Shown here: in pieces, positions 25,557 through 34,590 of the stretch | Layout: each line of letters begins with the position of its first letter | How positions within the stretch are numbered: the stretch's first letter is position 1 | Source: Lachnospiraceae bacterium | GTDB lineage: Bacteria > Bacillota > Clostridia > Lachnospirales > Lachnospiraceae | Assembly (NCBI GenBank): GCA_024687205.1 | Contig: JAILES010000094.1 | Location: 23,528 to 87,527, forward strand | DNA length: 64,000 nt | Direction: 5' to 3' | Translations under genes and position numbers: made by a program | Notes under the pieces: model-generated | What the model was told of the DNA's origin: nothing | Seen by the model: the letters and a program-made list of their open reading frames with translations, nothing else | Databases searched by the model: none

Positions 25557-28500
25557 ATGGAAAAATTCAGTGTAAAAAGACCTTTCACCGTTCTCGTGGG
25601 TGTGATAATAGCCGTTGTACTCGGCTTTGTCAGCATGAGCAACATGCAGCTCGATCTGCTGCCTGATATATCATTACCTTACCTGATGGTGCTCACTACA
25701 TATCCGGGTGCCAGCTCGGAAAAGATAGAAACAGAGATATGCGAGCCCATGGAAGCGGCCCTGGGTACGATCAACGGTATTAAAAATGTTTTCAGTGTTT
25801 GTAATGAAAACTATGGCATGGTCCAGCTGGAATTTGTGGATGACACGGATCTGGACAGCGCCATGGTCAAGGTTTCCAGCGCTTTAAACACGTTGCAGCC
25901 TTATCTGCCGGAGGATGCCGGCACCCCTTCCATAATAGAGATCAGCACCGACATGGTGGCCAGCGTCTATCTGGCAGTCAGTATGGAAGGCATGGAGATG
26001 GAAGAACTCTCCCAGTTCGTTCGTGATGATATCACTCCCCAGTATGAAAAACAGAATGGTGTGGCTTCGGTTACCACTCTCGGTCTTGTTGACAAGAGTG
26101 TTGAGGTCAGGCTTAACGAGAAGAAGATAGACGAGCTGAACGGCCGTATACTTGCTACCGTAGAAGATGCATTCGATGATGCAAAAGAGCAGCTGGATGA
26201 TGCAAAGCAGCAGCTGGAAGATTCACAGGAATCCCTGGATGAGAATAAGAAAAAACTGGAAGATTCAAAGAAGGATCTGGCAGACGGAATGAAGGAACTC
26301 ATAGATTCTCAGCAGGAGCTCGAAGACGGAAAGAAGGAACTTGCCGAAAACAAGCAGAAGTGGGAAGACTCCAAACGCGACATGGAAAAAGCCGAGCAGG
26401 AGCTCGAGGATAAGAAAAAGGAATCCAATGAAAAGCTTGCGGATCTCAGCTATCAGGTAGATCAGGCTTCGGCATCTCTTGCAGCCTTAAAGACTCAGCT
26501 TTCCCAGAGTGAGGCGACCATTCCGGCATATAAAAAAGGTATAAAGCAGATAGATGAGGGTATAGCCAAGATAGATGAGGGCATCGCACAGATCGACGAT
26601 GGTATCAAACAGATAGATGAGGGCATAGCCAAGATAAACGAAGGCTTAAAGGCCATAGAAGAATTAGAGGGGCAAGGTGTTACTGCCGATACCATAGGCG
26701 GGATCATATCCGGAATTGAAGGCGGTATATCCATGACAGAGGCCCAGATAGCCGCACTAGATCCCAATGCTGCCGATTACCAGCAGCAGCTGGCAGGCCT
26801 CAATGCACAGCTTGCAAAGATGAAGGAACAGCTGGCCCAGATGCAGCAGGCAAAAGCACTGCTGGATCAGAAGAGCGGCCTGGAAAGCCAGAAGAAGGAA
26901 CTGGAAAGCCAGAAAGCCGGTCTGGAGGAACAGAAGAAACAGCTGGAAGAACAGAAGAAAGGCCTCAACGACCAGAAGGCATCTCTCGAAGCACAGAAAA
27001 CACAGGCCGAGGCTACGGTCAAAGGTCTGAAAAAAGCCGTGAAAGAGATGGAAGGCCAGGTAGAGGAAGCTTATAAAGAGCTTGAAAAAGGCAAGCTCGA
27101 AGCAGCTACGGCTCTGGGAAGTGCGGATGCACAGCTTTCGATAGGCAAGAGCCAGCTGGACAGCGCCAAGTCACAGTTTGACGCGGCTGAGGATCAGCTT
27201 GAGACTGCCCAGGAACAGATCGATAACGGCTGGGACAGCATAGAAGACGGGCAGAAGCAGATAAAGGACGGCCTTGAGCAGATCGAAGACGGACAGAAGA
27301 AGATAGACGACGGCTGGAACGATTATGAAGACGGAGTAAGGAAGTTTGAGAAGCAGAAGGCGGAAGCAAAGAAAAGTGCAAATGCGGATAAGCTGCTGAC
27401 ATTGGATACTCTTTCCGGACTTATATATGCGCAGAATTTTGAAATGCCTGCGGGTTATGTTGATGACAGGGCTGACAGTTCCTGGCTGGTAAAGATAGGT
27501 CAGAACTATGAAGATGTTTCCGAACTCAATGATATAGTTCTCACCAATATCAATAAGGTAGGAGATATCAAACTCGGTGACGTGGCAGATATCGTAGTGA
27601 TAGATAATGCCGATGAAAGCTATGTAAGACTCGGAAACAATAAAGCAGTCATACTTTCCGTATTTAAGAGCAGTACAACCGGAACCAACGATCTGTCCAA
27701 GACCATCGAGGCGGCATCCGAAGAACTGAAGGCTGCTCATCCGGGACTGCAGGTGACAACCCTTGTGGACATGGGTGATTATATCGACCTGATAGTAAAC
27801 AGCGTGCTTACCTCTATGGCGATAGGTGCCCTGCTTGCAGTAGTGGTACTTGCCATTTTCTTAAAGGATGTAAAACCTACACTGGTGGTAGCGATAAGCA
27901 TACCTGTTTCGGTCCTCACGGCTATCATGTGTATGTATTTCTCGGGCATATCGCTGAACATGCTCTCACTTTCAGGTCTTGCTCTCGGTATAGGTATGCT
28001 CGTGGATAACTCCATAGTGGTAATGGAAAACATATACCGGCTGCGGGGCTACGGTATAGAAGCGCCGCGTGCAGCCGTACAGGGAACAAAACAGGTTGCG
28101 GGTTCCATCATAGCATCAACACTTACAACGGTATGTGTGTTCCTGCCTATGATATTTACAACAGGTATGGTGCGTGATCTGATAGCACCCATGTGTCTGA
28201 CCATAGTATTCTGTCTGATGGCTTCACTGCTGATAGCGATGACGGTAGTGCCTGCTTCGGCTTCCACACTGCTCAGAAATGCGAAGCCCAAGGAACATCC
28301 TCTGTTTGACAGGGTGATGGTACTCTATGAAAAGATGCTCCGCTTCTGTCTCAAAGTAAAGATAGTGCCGCTGGCCATTGCCCTGGGACTGCTGATATTC
28401 TCGGGGATAATGATAGTCCGCATGGGTATAGTCGTCATCCCCGAAATGACAATGAGCCAGATGCAGGCAGATATATCGTATCCGGAGGAGATAACACGTG

Positions 28501-29978
28501 AGGAAGCATATGCGACTACCGATGAAGTGATAGAACGTATGCTCAAGATAGAAGGTATAGGAACGATAGGTGTACTTACCGGTAACGGTTCGGCCCTGCT
28601 GGTTTCCGAATCCTCGGGTGCAGATGATTTCAGACATATGTCATTTATGATAATGACTGCTGATGAGAATGCCGGAGAAGAAGAGATCAAACGTATCAAT
28701 CATGAGATAGAACAGATAGGGATCGATATGGGTATCGATCTGACCATGTCTTCCATGGCGACGGAAATGGATTCGCTGACCGGCGGTTCAGGTTTATCAC
28801 TTAATGTATACGGTCAGGACATTGATGAACTTACGAGGATAACCGGAGAGATCTGTGACATAGTCGATACCATAGACGGATATGAAGATATTTCAAACGG
28901 CTTTGAGGATGCGGGAAAAGCCGCACACGTGACTATAGATAAGAACAAAGCCATGAGCATGGGCTTATCGGTCGTACAGATATATCAGGATATCAATAAA
29001 AAGCTCACACATTCAAAGAGTGCCGTGACCATCACGGTTGACGGCATCGACATGGATATCGTGGTAGTGGATGATACGAAGCCGATGACTTACGAGAATC
29101 TGCTGGACTATGAATTTACGGTTGAGAAAACCGATGATGATAATGATACGATCCATGAGGATCATAAACTCAGTGAGTTTGCAACAGTGGAAGTAAAGGA
29201 TGAGCTTACCAGCATAAACCGCAAGAACCAGAGCCGTTACATGACCGTTACCGCTTCCGTGGGTGAGGGTTACAACACCACGCTGCTCACAAGGAAGCTG
29301 AAGCCGCTGCTGGATAAGTACAAACTGCCTCAGGGTTATTCAATGGAGCTGGGCGGCGAATACGATTCGGTACTTACCATGTTAAAGCAGATGGCGCTTG
29401 TGCTCGTGCTGGGACTTTTGATGGTTTACCTGGTAATGGTAGGACAGTTCCAGAGTCTCTTAAGTCCTTTCATTGTGCTGTTTACGGTGCCGCTTGCTTT
29501 CACCGGCGGATTCCTGACCATGTGGATCTGCCGTGAAAATCTTTCCATGATAAGCATACTCGGTATAGTAGTGCTGATGGGTACGGTCGTCAATAATGGT
29601 ATCGTGTTCGTGGATTATGCGAATCAGCTGAGAAAGGGCGGACTGGACAGGATCACGGCCCTGGTGGTAACAGGAAAGACACGTATGCGTCCCATTCTTA
29701 TGACGGCACTCACTACGATACTTGCCGAATCCAACCTGATAATAGGTGATGACATGGGTGCACAGCTGGGACGCGGTATGGCGCTGGTCATAGCCGGAGG
29801 TCTTGCATATGCTACGCTGATGACCCTGTTCATTATACCTGTAATGTATGATATACTGTTTAAGAGACAGCCTCTGGATGTCGATACGGGAAGTGAGAGT
29901 CTCGATGACATACCCGATGATGCAGCAGAATATCTTGCAAGCAGGGATGAGGATCTGGATTTTATAACTACAGAATAG
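25557..29978 (+). CDS. RND-superfamily (AcrB/HAE-like) transporter with giant coiled-coil insert
   Basis: A 1473-residue membrane protein. TM1 is near residues 10-30 (FTVLVGVIIAVVLGFVSM); the porter region starts TTYPGASSEKIETEICEPME. From about residue 200 to 610 there is a heptad-repeat insert (VEDAFDDAKEQLDDAKQQ; KQIDEGIAKIDEGIAQID; EEQKKQLEEQKKGL; SIEDGQKQIKDGLEQIEDG). The RND core resumes with GALLAVVVLAIFLKDVKP, the proton-relay helix GIGMLVDNSIVVMENIYR (Asp near residue 816), TM7 near 940-960, and the C-terminal bundle to about 1430. Usual HAE members are about 1030 residues. Gram-positive cells lack an outer membrane, so the insert may span the thick wall or bind a partner. Single gene with its own promoter. 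Confidence 0.9.
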   Translation: MEKFSVKRPFTVLVGVIIAVVLGFVSMSNMQLDLLPDISLPYLMVLTTYPGASSEKIETEICEPMEAALGTINGIKNVFSVCNENYGMVQLEFVDDTDLDSAMVKVSSALNTLQPYLPEDAGTPSIIEISTDMVASVYLAVSMEGMEMEELSQFVRDDITPQYEKQNGVASVTTLGLVDKSVEVRLNEKKIDELNGRILATVEDAFDDAKEQLDDAKQQLEDSQESLDENKKKLEDSKKDLADGMKELIDSQQELEDGKKELAENKQKWEDSKRDMEKAEQELEDKKKESNEKLADLSYQVDQASASLAALKTQLSQSEATIPAYKKGIKQIDEGIAKIDEGIAQIDDGIKQIDEGIAKINEGLKAIEELEGQGVTADTIGGIISGIEGGISMTEAQIAALDPNAADYQQQLAGLNAQLAKMKEQLAQMQQAKALLDQKSGLESQKKELESQKAGLEEQKKQLEEQKKGLNDQKASLEAQKTQAEATVKGLKKAVKEMEGQVEEAYKELEKGKLEAATALGSADAQLSIGKSQLDSAKSQFDAAEDQLETAQEQIDNGWDSIEDGQKQIKDGLEQIEDGQKKIDDGWNDYEDGVRKFEKQKAEAKKSANADKLLTLDTLSGLIYAQNFEMPAGYVDDRADSSWLVKIGQNYEDVSELNDIVLTNINKVGDIKLGDVADIVVIDNADESYVRLGNNKAVILSVFKSSTTGTNDLSKTIEAASEELKAAHPGLQVTTLVDMGDYIDLIVNSVLTSMAIGALLAVVVLAIFLKDVKPTLVVAISIPVSVLTAIMCMYFSGISLNMLSLSGLALGIGMLVDNSIVVMENIYRLRGYGIEAPRAAVQGTKQVAGSIIASTLTTVCVFLPMIFTTGMVRDLIAPMCLTIVFCLMASLLIAMTVVPASASTLLRNAKPKEHPLFDRVMVLYEKMLRFCLKVKIVPLAIALGLLIFSGIMIVRMGIVVIPEMTMSQMQADISYPEEITREEAYATTDEVIERMLKIEGIGTIGVLTGNGSALLVSESSGADDFRHMSFMIMTADENAGEEEIKRINHEIEQIGIDMGIDLTMSSMATEMDSLTGGSGLSLNVYGQDIDELTRITGEICDIVDTIDGYEDISNGFEDAGKAAHVTIDKNKAMSMGLSVVQIYQDINKKLTHSKSAVTITVDGIDMDIVVVDDTKPMTYENLLDYEFTVEKTDDDNDTIHEDHKLSEFATVEVKDELTSINRKNQSRYMTVTASVGEGYNTTLLTRKLKPLLDKYKLPQGYSMELGGEYDSVLTMLKQMALVLVLGLLMVYLVMVGQFQSLLSPFIVLFTVPLAFTGGFLTMWICRENLSMISILGIVVLMGTVVNNGIVFVDYANQLRKGGLDRITALVVTGKTRMRPILMTALTTILAESNLIIGDDMGAQLGRGMALVIAGGLAYATLMTLFIIPVMYDILFKRQPLDVDTGSESLDDIPDDAAEYLASRDEDLDFITTE
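26545..26650 (+). repeat. in-frame 21-base (heptad) repeats within the RND coiled coil
   Basis: Five to six imperfect 21-base units encode KQIDEGI / AKIDEGI / AQIDDGI / KQIDEGI / AKINEGL. Further heptad series lie at about 26870-27010 (ESQKKEL type) and 27215-27350 (IEDGQKQ type). The DNA is diverged between units, so this is protein-level repetition rather than a recent expansion. Confidence 0.85.
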
Positions 29979-30003
29979 TGAAATAACACAGTGGGGGGTG
30001 TTT

Positions 30004-31518
30004 ATGAGCTTAAGATTATCCGACCTTCTTTCCTTTAATGATATCGTGATACAGTGCCATGACAATCCGGATGCCGATGCTCTGGCATGCGGATTTGTAT
30101 TATCCAAATATCTGAAGCTGAAGGGAAAAGAAGCACGTATTATATACAGCGGCAGATCTCAGATACAGAAATGTAATCTCACAAAGATGATAGAGCTGCT
30201 CGGCATAGAGATAGCTTATGTCGAAACGCTTGAAAAACCGGAACTTCTGGTGACGGTTGACTGTCAGTATGGGGAGAGCAACGTTACTAAATTTGAAGCA
30301 GAAAACATTGCTGTATTCGATCATCACCAGGTATCCACCGTACTTCCGGAGATGTCGGAAGTAAGGAGCAACTACGGTTCATGTGCAACTCTGATCTTTA
30401 AGCTGTTAGAGGAAGAAGGGCTGGAGATAAACAATGATACCGGTATAGCAACGGCGCTGTATTACGGCCTCTTCACCGATACAGGAAGCCTTGCCGAAAT
30501 ATCACATCCTGCAGACAGGGATCTGAGGGATCATGCAAAGTACTCTAAGGAAGATATCCTGATCTTCCGTAATTCAAATCTTTCCAGAGAAGAACTTGAA
30601 ATAGCGGGAAATGCGTTAAAGAACGCATACTACGAAGAGAAATTTCCCTATGCGATAATAGAGGCAGAGCCTTGCGATCCTAACATCCTGGGAGTGATAA
30701 GCGATATGCTGCTGGAAGTGGAGGGACTGGAAAGCTGCCTTGTTTACAGTTATCTTTCCTTTGGTGTCAAGATATCAGTAAGGAGCTGCAGTAAAAATGT
30801 TAAAGCAAGCGAGCTTGCTGCATATATCGCAAAAGGTTTCGGCGGCGGTGGCGGACATCTGACCAAAGCCGGAGGCTTCTTACAGAGGGATCTCTTTGAA
30901 CAGAACGGACTGGAATATAAGAACGAAGTCATAGAAGATCTGATGAAAGAGCGTATGTTCACATATTACAGAGACAGCGAGATACGCTACGCCGGAGTGG
31001 AAGAGGAGAATCTGGAAGGATACCGGCGTTATATAAAACGTGAAGTGCTGATGGGATATGTGGAAGGCAGAAAACTGGCAGAAAACGGAAGACGTGTGGT
31101 GATAAGAACACTGGAAGGTGATGTGGAGGTCACCGTAAAAGATGATCTGATCATAGTCTTCGGAATAGAAGGCGAGATGTGGCCCATCGAAAGAAAGAAA
31201 TTCGAGGCCAGCTACAGGGAGAGCGATGAGGAATACATTTATCCCGGTGAGTATCAGCCGACAGTGATAGATTCGGAAACGGAAGAGCACATAAACATGC
31301 TTCCCTATGCAAAGAGCTGCATAGCCCTCGGAGGCAGCGGCATCTATGCAAAGGAACTGGATCACAGGGTTAAGATCTTTTCCACCTGGGATCCGGAGAA
31401 ATATTACCTCGGAGTACCCGGTGATTACATAGCTGTAAGAACGGATGATCTGAAAGACATATATATCATAGCAAGGAGTATTTTCAAAAGAACCTATATT
31501 GAAATAGTCGGAGAATAA
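30004..31518 (+). CDS. DHH/DHHA1-family phosphoesterase (NrnA-like) with unrecognised C-terminal domain
   Basis: A 504-residue cytosolic protein. The DHH domain shows HDNPDADAL (His19, Asp23, Asp25), TVDCQYG, the name motif FDHHQV (about residue 105), and FTDTGSL; DHHA1 shows GGGGGHLTKAGG (about residue 280). This set defines Mn-dependent enzymes of the NrnA/GdpP superfamily that cut nanoRNA, pAp or linear dinucleotides. Residues about 325-504 form an extra domain (ALGGSGIYAKELDH; GVPGDYIAVRTDDLKDIYII) that NrnA lacks and that I cannot name. ATG 30004 was chosen over GTG 29998 by spacing from GGGGGG. A TIR gene starts 4 bases after its stop. Confidence 0.85.
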   Translation: MSLRLSDLLSFNDIVIQCHDNPDADALACGFVLSKYLKLKGKEARIIYSGRSQIQKCNLTKMIELLGIEIAYVETLEKPELLVTVDCQYGESNVTKFEAENIAVFDHHQVSTVLPEMSEVRSNYGSCATLIFKLLEEEGLEINNDTGIATALYYGLFTDTGSLAEISHPADRDLRDHAKYSKEDILIFRNSNLSREELEIAGNALKNAYYEEKFPYAIIEAEPCDPNILGVISDMLLEVEGLESCLVYSYLSFGVKISVRSCSKNVKASELAAYIAKGFGGGGGHLTKAGGFLQRDLFEQNGLEYKNEVIEDLMKERMFTYYRDSEIRYAGVEEENLEGYRRYIKREVLMGYVEGRKLAENGRRVVIRTLEGDVEVTVKDDLIIVFGIEGEMWPIERKKFEASYRESDEEYIYPGEYQPTVIDSETEEHINMLPYAKSCIALGGSGIYAKELDHRVKIFSTWDPEKYYLGVPGDYIAVRTDDLKDIYIIARSIFKRTYIEIVGE

Positions 31519-31522
31519 ACTT

Positions 31523-34500
31523 ATGAGATATGATGCTTTTATAAGTTACAGACACAGTGAACTTGATATGGAGATCGCAAAGAAGCTCCATAAAGGTCTG
31601 GAGACTTTTAAGATACCTGTTTCGGTCAGAAAGAAGTTCGGCAAAAAGAGGATAGAAAGAGTATTCAGGGATCAGGAAGAGCTGCCCATCGGAAGTGATC
31701 TTGATGATAACATCACCGCAGCCCTTGCCGAATCGGAATATCTGATCGTCATATGTTCTCCGAGAACACCGAAATCCGTATGGGTATGCAAGGAAATAGA
31801 AACATTTATAAAACTGCATGACAGAAGCCATGCACTGGCCATACTGATAGAGGGAGAGCCGAATGAGAGCTTTCCGCCTCAGCTGCTGGTCGATGAAAAC
31901 GGAAAACCGGTAGAACCTCTGGCAGCAGATATAAGAGGCGAGACCAAGAAGGAACGTGACAAAAAATTTAAGACCGAGCTGATGAGGCTGGTCGCACCTC
32001 TCGTGGGCTGTGAATATGATGACTTGAAGCAGAGACACAGGGAAAGGATAATCCGCAGAAACGTGTGTTTTGCAGCGGTTATTCTGCTGATCACTGCCGC
32101 GCTGGGAATTGCTTTCGGTTTTTACAATGCGGTTATTGCAAGGAACATGGAGGAGCTGGCAAACAGAAATGCGGATCTTGCGATGGAAAAATCGTCGCTT
32201 GCTGCACAGATATTTGATCAGTTCCAGGAGACGCAGAAAAACCAGTCAAGGTTTTATGCGGAGAAGTCTCTTTCACTCCTTAATGAAGGAAAAAGAGAAG
32301 CGGCTGTTCTTACCGCAATGGAAGGTCTTCCCGTTAACGATGATGACGAGAGACCTTATGTTCCCGAAAATGAGTATGCGCTGAGTTCGGCTCTTCACGT
32401 ATATGATGACGGAAGCTATCTCGACCACGACAGACTGCTCCATCATGAACAGATAGTTGATTCCATAAGAAGCTGTGCAGACGGGAAGTATCTTGTAAGC
32501 TATGACCGTAACGAAAACGTATATGTATGGGATTCGGAAAACTGGAATCTTAAGACGATGATACCATGCCGTGTTAATAAGGATAGCTATATCGAATCGG
32601 TGGTGGATGCTTATGCGGATGAGGACAGGGTATATGTGGTCACAACAAATACATTTACGGCTTATGACTTTTCCGGTAAGCAGCTGTACCAGAATGATGA
32701 CAGCTATGATTATGTGAGTTCGGAACTCTGCAGTGATGAAAATATCATGCTGCTGATCAAAAGCGATGAAGCATGCTGCGTGGACACAGGGACGGGTAAA
32801 GTCCTGCAGACCATAACAAACACGGCTGAAGAGAGTTTTACCGCCAGAGGTTCATATATGGGGGACGGCGTATATGCCATATCGCATCTGGCTGCTGATG
32901 ATACTCCGGGCTGTATTACCGTAGTAGATCTTGATACAGGCGAGAGCACAAATGTAACGCTTAAATACGGTCATATACTTAAAACAGCGGGTTCATCCAA
33001 AGGCCGTATAGCGGTGGTCAGCTGCAACAGTGATTTCTTTTACGGAGCAGGTGTGACCGAACTGGGGCTGGAGCTTTTTGACAGTAAAGGCAATGTTATA
33101 TGGTCACGGGATCTCAATATACAGATAATCAATGCCGTTACATTTTCGACTTATCTGAAGATCCAGGATTACAATGACAAGGTCTTCTTTTCGGTAGAGA
33201 GAGGTGCGTATATCTATGATGCTGCGGACGGTACGGAAACCGGACGCATAGCGCTGTCCGGAGATTTGGAACAGGTACTGCTCTCAACAAACAGTGATTA
33301 CGGCTGCATAGGTTATTCCAACGGTGTGATGGATTGGATAGATACCGTTAAAGCAAGCGTGATTGACAGCGCCCGTATCGACAGCAGGATAGCATTGACT
33401 GATATGTGTTTCTTCGGAAGTCAGAGACTTGTTAGTGCCAGGACTTCGCCGGATGTATATGTTCTTTCCTATCATAAGGGAAAAGATATAGAAGAACTGG
33501 CAGAGCTTGAAGAACATATGCTTCCGGAAGCTGTAGCTCCTGATGGCGGATATTATATGATGAGCACATATTCGGACGGTAAGATACATTATTTCTTTGA
33601 TCAGGACGGAGAGCAGCTGTATAAATTTGACGCCAGCGATAAATATCCGATAGATATATTCTGCACTGATGATAAAACGCTGATCGCCACATCGGAAGGA
33701 ATATGGAAAGTGGACCCGTACAAGGCAAAAGCTGAACTGACGGATTACGGCAGCATGGGTTCCTCTGATCTGTATATCAACGGATGCTTTTCCGAAAACG
33801 GAAAATACTGCGTTCTCTGGACGGGAATGAAACTCGGGGTATTTGATCTGGAAACGGAGACATTGCTCTTTGATAAAGAGTTTGAAGACAGCATAGGCTG
33901 TGCGGTCGTAACCACCGACGGATCTGAGTTATACGTATCACAGAACGGTAAAAATCTGACGAAAATAGATACGGACAACGGTTCGGAGAGAGAATATGCC
34001 GATGTGAACCTGAGGGAAACAGCAGACATTAACGATGGGAATTTCCTTGCCGTGTCAGGTTCCGGAAAAATTGCGGCGATGTTCTGTTCGGACGGAAAAG
34101 TCAGAGTCATCGATACAGAGGATGAAAGACTGCTGGCATCGATTTCGGTGCAGGCCAGATACAGTGCCTTTATACAGTTTGATGAAAAGGGAAAACATCT
34201 GCTGATGCAGGGTGATGACAATACCATTTATATTTACAATATAGAGAATAACGAATACAGCTGCATCATTGATACGGCATTTGAACTCAGATATGTGATG
34301 ACCGGTGACGACAGGGTGGTATGCTGTGACGGATCGGGCATACATCTGCTGGAAGCAGGATCCTTCGTAAGGATCGCATACATCCCTGACGGAATCGCTT
34401 ATATCCCGTCGGAGAAAAGTTTTATACAGAGAGACGGAAATGAAGTATATAAGAGTAAATACATGAATTATCAGGAACTGATCGAGGAAGCGAAACGCCA

Positions 34501-34555
34501 GTTCCCGGGTTCGAAACTCGGTCCTAAAGAGAGAAAAGAGTACAACATAGAATAA
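31523..34555 (+). CDS. TIR-domain protein with transmembrane helix and beta-propeller
   Basis: A 1010-residue protein. The TIR domain covers about residues 1-165: YDAFISYRHSELD, FRDQEELPIGSDL (BB-loop region), SEYLIVICSPRTPKSVWVCKEIETF, in which the Glu after WVCK is at the position of the catalytic Glu of NAD-cleaving TIRs. A basic stretch and one transmembrane helix follow (AAVILLITAALGIAFGFY, about 180-200), then a coiled coil (NADLAMEKSSLAAQIFDQFQ) and about 700 residues of WD40/PQQ-like propeller strands (KYLVSYDRNENVYVWDSENW; LLASISVQARYSAF). TIR inside, propeller outside is the likely topology. Forms an operon with the DHH gene. NADase activity is inference from family. Confidence 0.85.
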   Translation: MRYDAFISYRHSELDMEIAKKLHKGLETFKIPVSVRKKFGKKRIERVFRDQEELPIGSDLDDNITAALAESEYLIVICSPRTPKSVWVCKEIETFIKLHDRSHALAILIEGEPNESFPPQLLVDENGKPVEPLAADIRGETKKERDKKFKTELMRLVAPLVGCEYDDLKQRHRERIIRRNVCFAAVILLITAALGIAFGFYNAVIARNMEELANRNADLAMEKSSLAAQIFDQFQETQKNQSRFYAEKSLSLLNEGKREAAVLTAMEGLPVNDDDERPYVPENEYALSSALHVYDDGSYLDHDRLLHHEQIVDSIRSCADGKYLVSYDRNENVYVWDSENWNLKTMIPCRVNKDSYIESVVDAYADEDRVYVVTTNTFTAYDFSGKQLYQNDDSYDYVSSELCSDENIMLLIKSDEACCVDTGTGKVLQTITNTAEESFTARGSYMGDGVYAISHLAADDTPGCITVVDLDTGESTNVTLKYGHILKTAGSSKGRIAVVSCNSDFFYGAGVTELGLELFDSKGNVIWSRDLNIQIINAVTFSTYLKIQDYNDKVFFSVERGAYIYDAADGTETGRIALSGDLEQVLLSTNSDYGCIGYSNGVMDWIDTVKASVIDSARIDSRIALTDMCFFGSQRLVSARTSPDVYVLSYHKGKDIEELAELEEHMLPEAVAPDGGYYMMSTYSDGKIHYFFDQDGEQLYKFDASDKYPIDIFCTDDKTLIATSEGIWKVDPYKAKAELTDYGSMGSSDLYINGCFSENGKYCVLWTGMKLGVFDLETETLLFDKEFEDSIGCAVVTTDGSELYVSQNGKNLTKIDTDNGSEREYADVNLRETADINDGNFLAVSGSGKIAAMFCSDGKVRVIDTEDERLLASISVQARYSAFIQFDEKGKHLLMQGDDNTIYIYNIENNEYSCIIDTAFELRYVMTGDDRVVCCDGSGIHLLEAGSFVRIAYIPDGIAYIPSEKSFIQRDGNEVYKSKYMNYQELIEEAKRQFPGSKLGPKERKEYNIE

Positions 34556-34561
34556 TGAAGA

Positions 34562-34590
34562 GACCGGATGAGAGCTCATCCGGTCTTATT
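34562..34590. terminator. bidirectional terminator between TIR and MATE genes
   Basis: GACCGGATG (34562-34570), loop AGAGCT, CATCCGGTC (34577-34585), then TTATTT. The 9-bp perfect stem lies 6 bases after the TIR-gene stop region and touches the convergent MATE stop codon; AATAATGAAGA on the other flank makes it weaker for the minus strand. Confidence 0.75.

Noticed and set aside
26155..27385. Long repetitive coding stretch considered as a separate gene or an assembly artefact
   Set aside because: It is in frame with RND sequence on both sides, units are diverged at DNA level, and heptads are regular.
27171..27740. Open frame on the minus strand across the RND gene (189 codons)
   Set aside because: Shadow of a strong coding frame on the other strand; no ribosome site and no recognisable protein.
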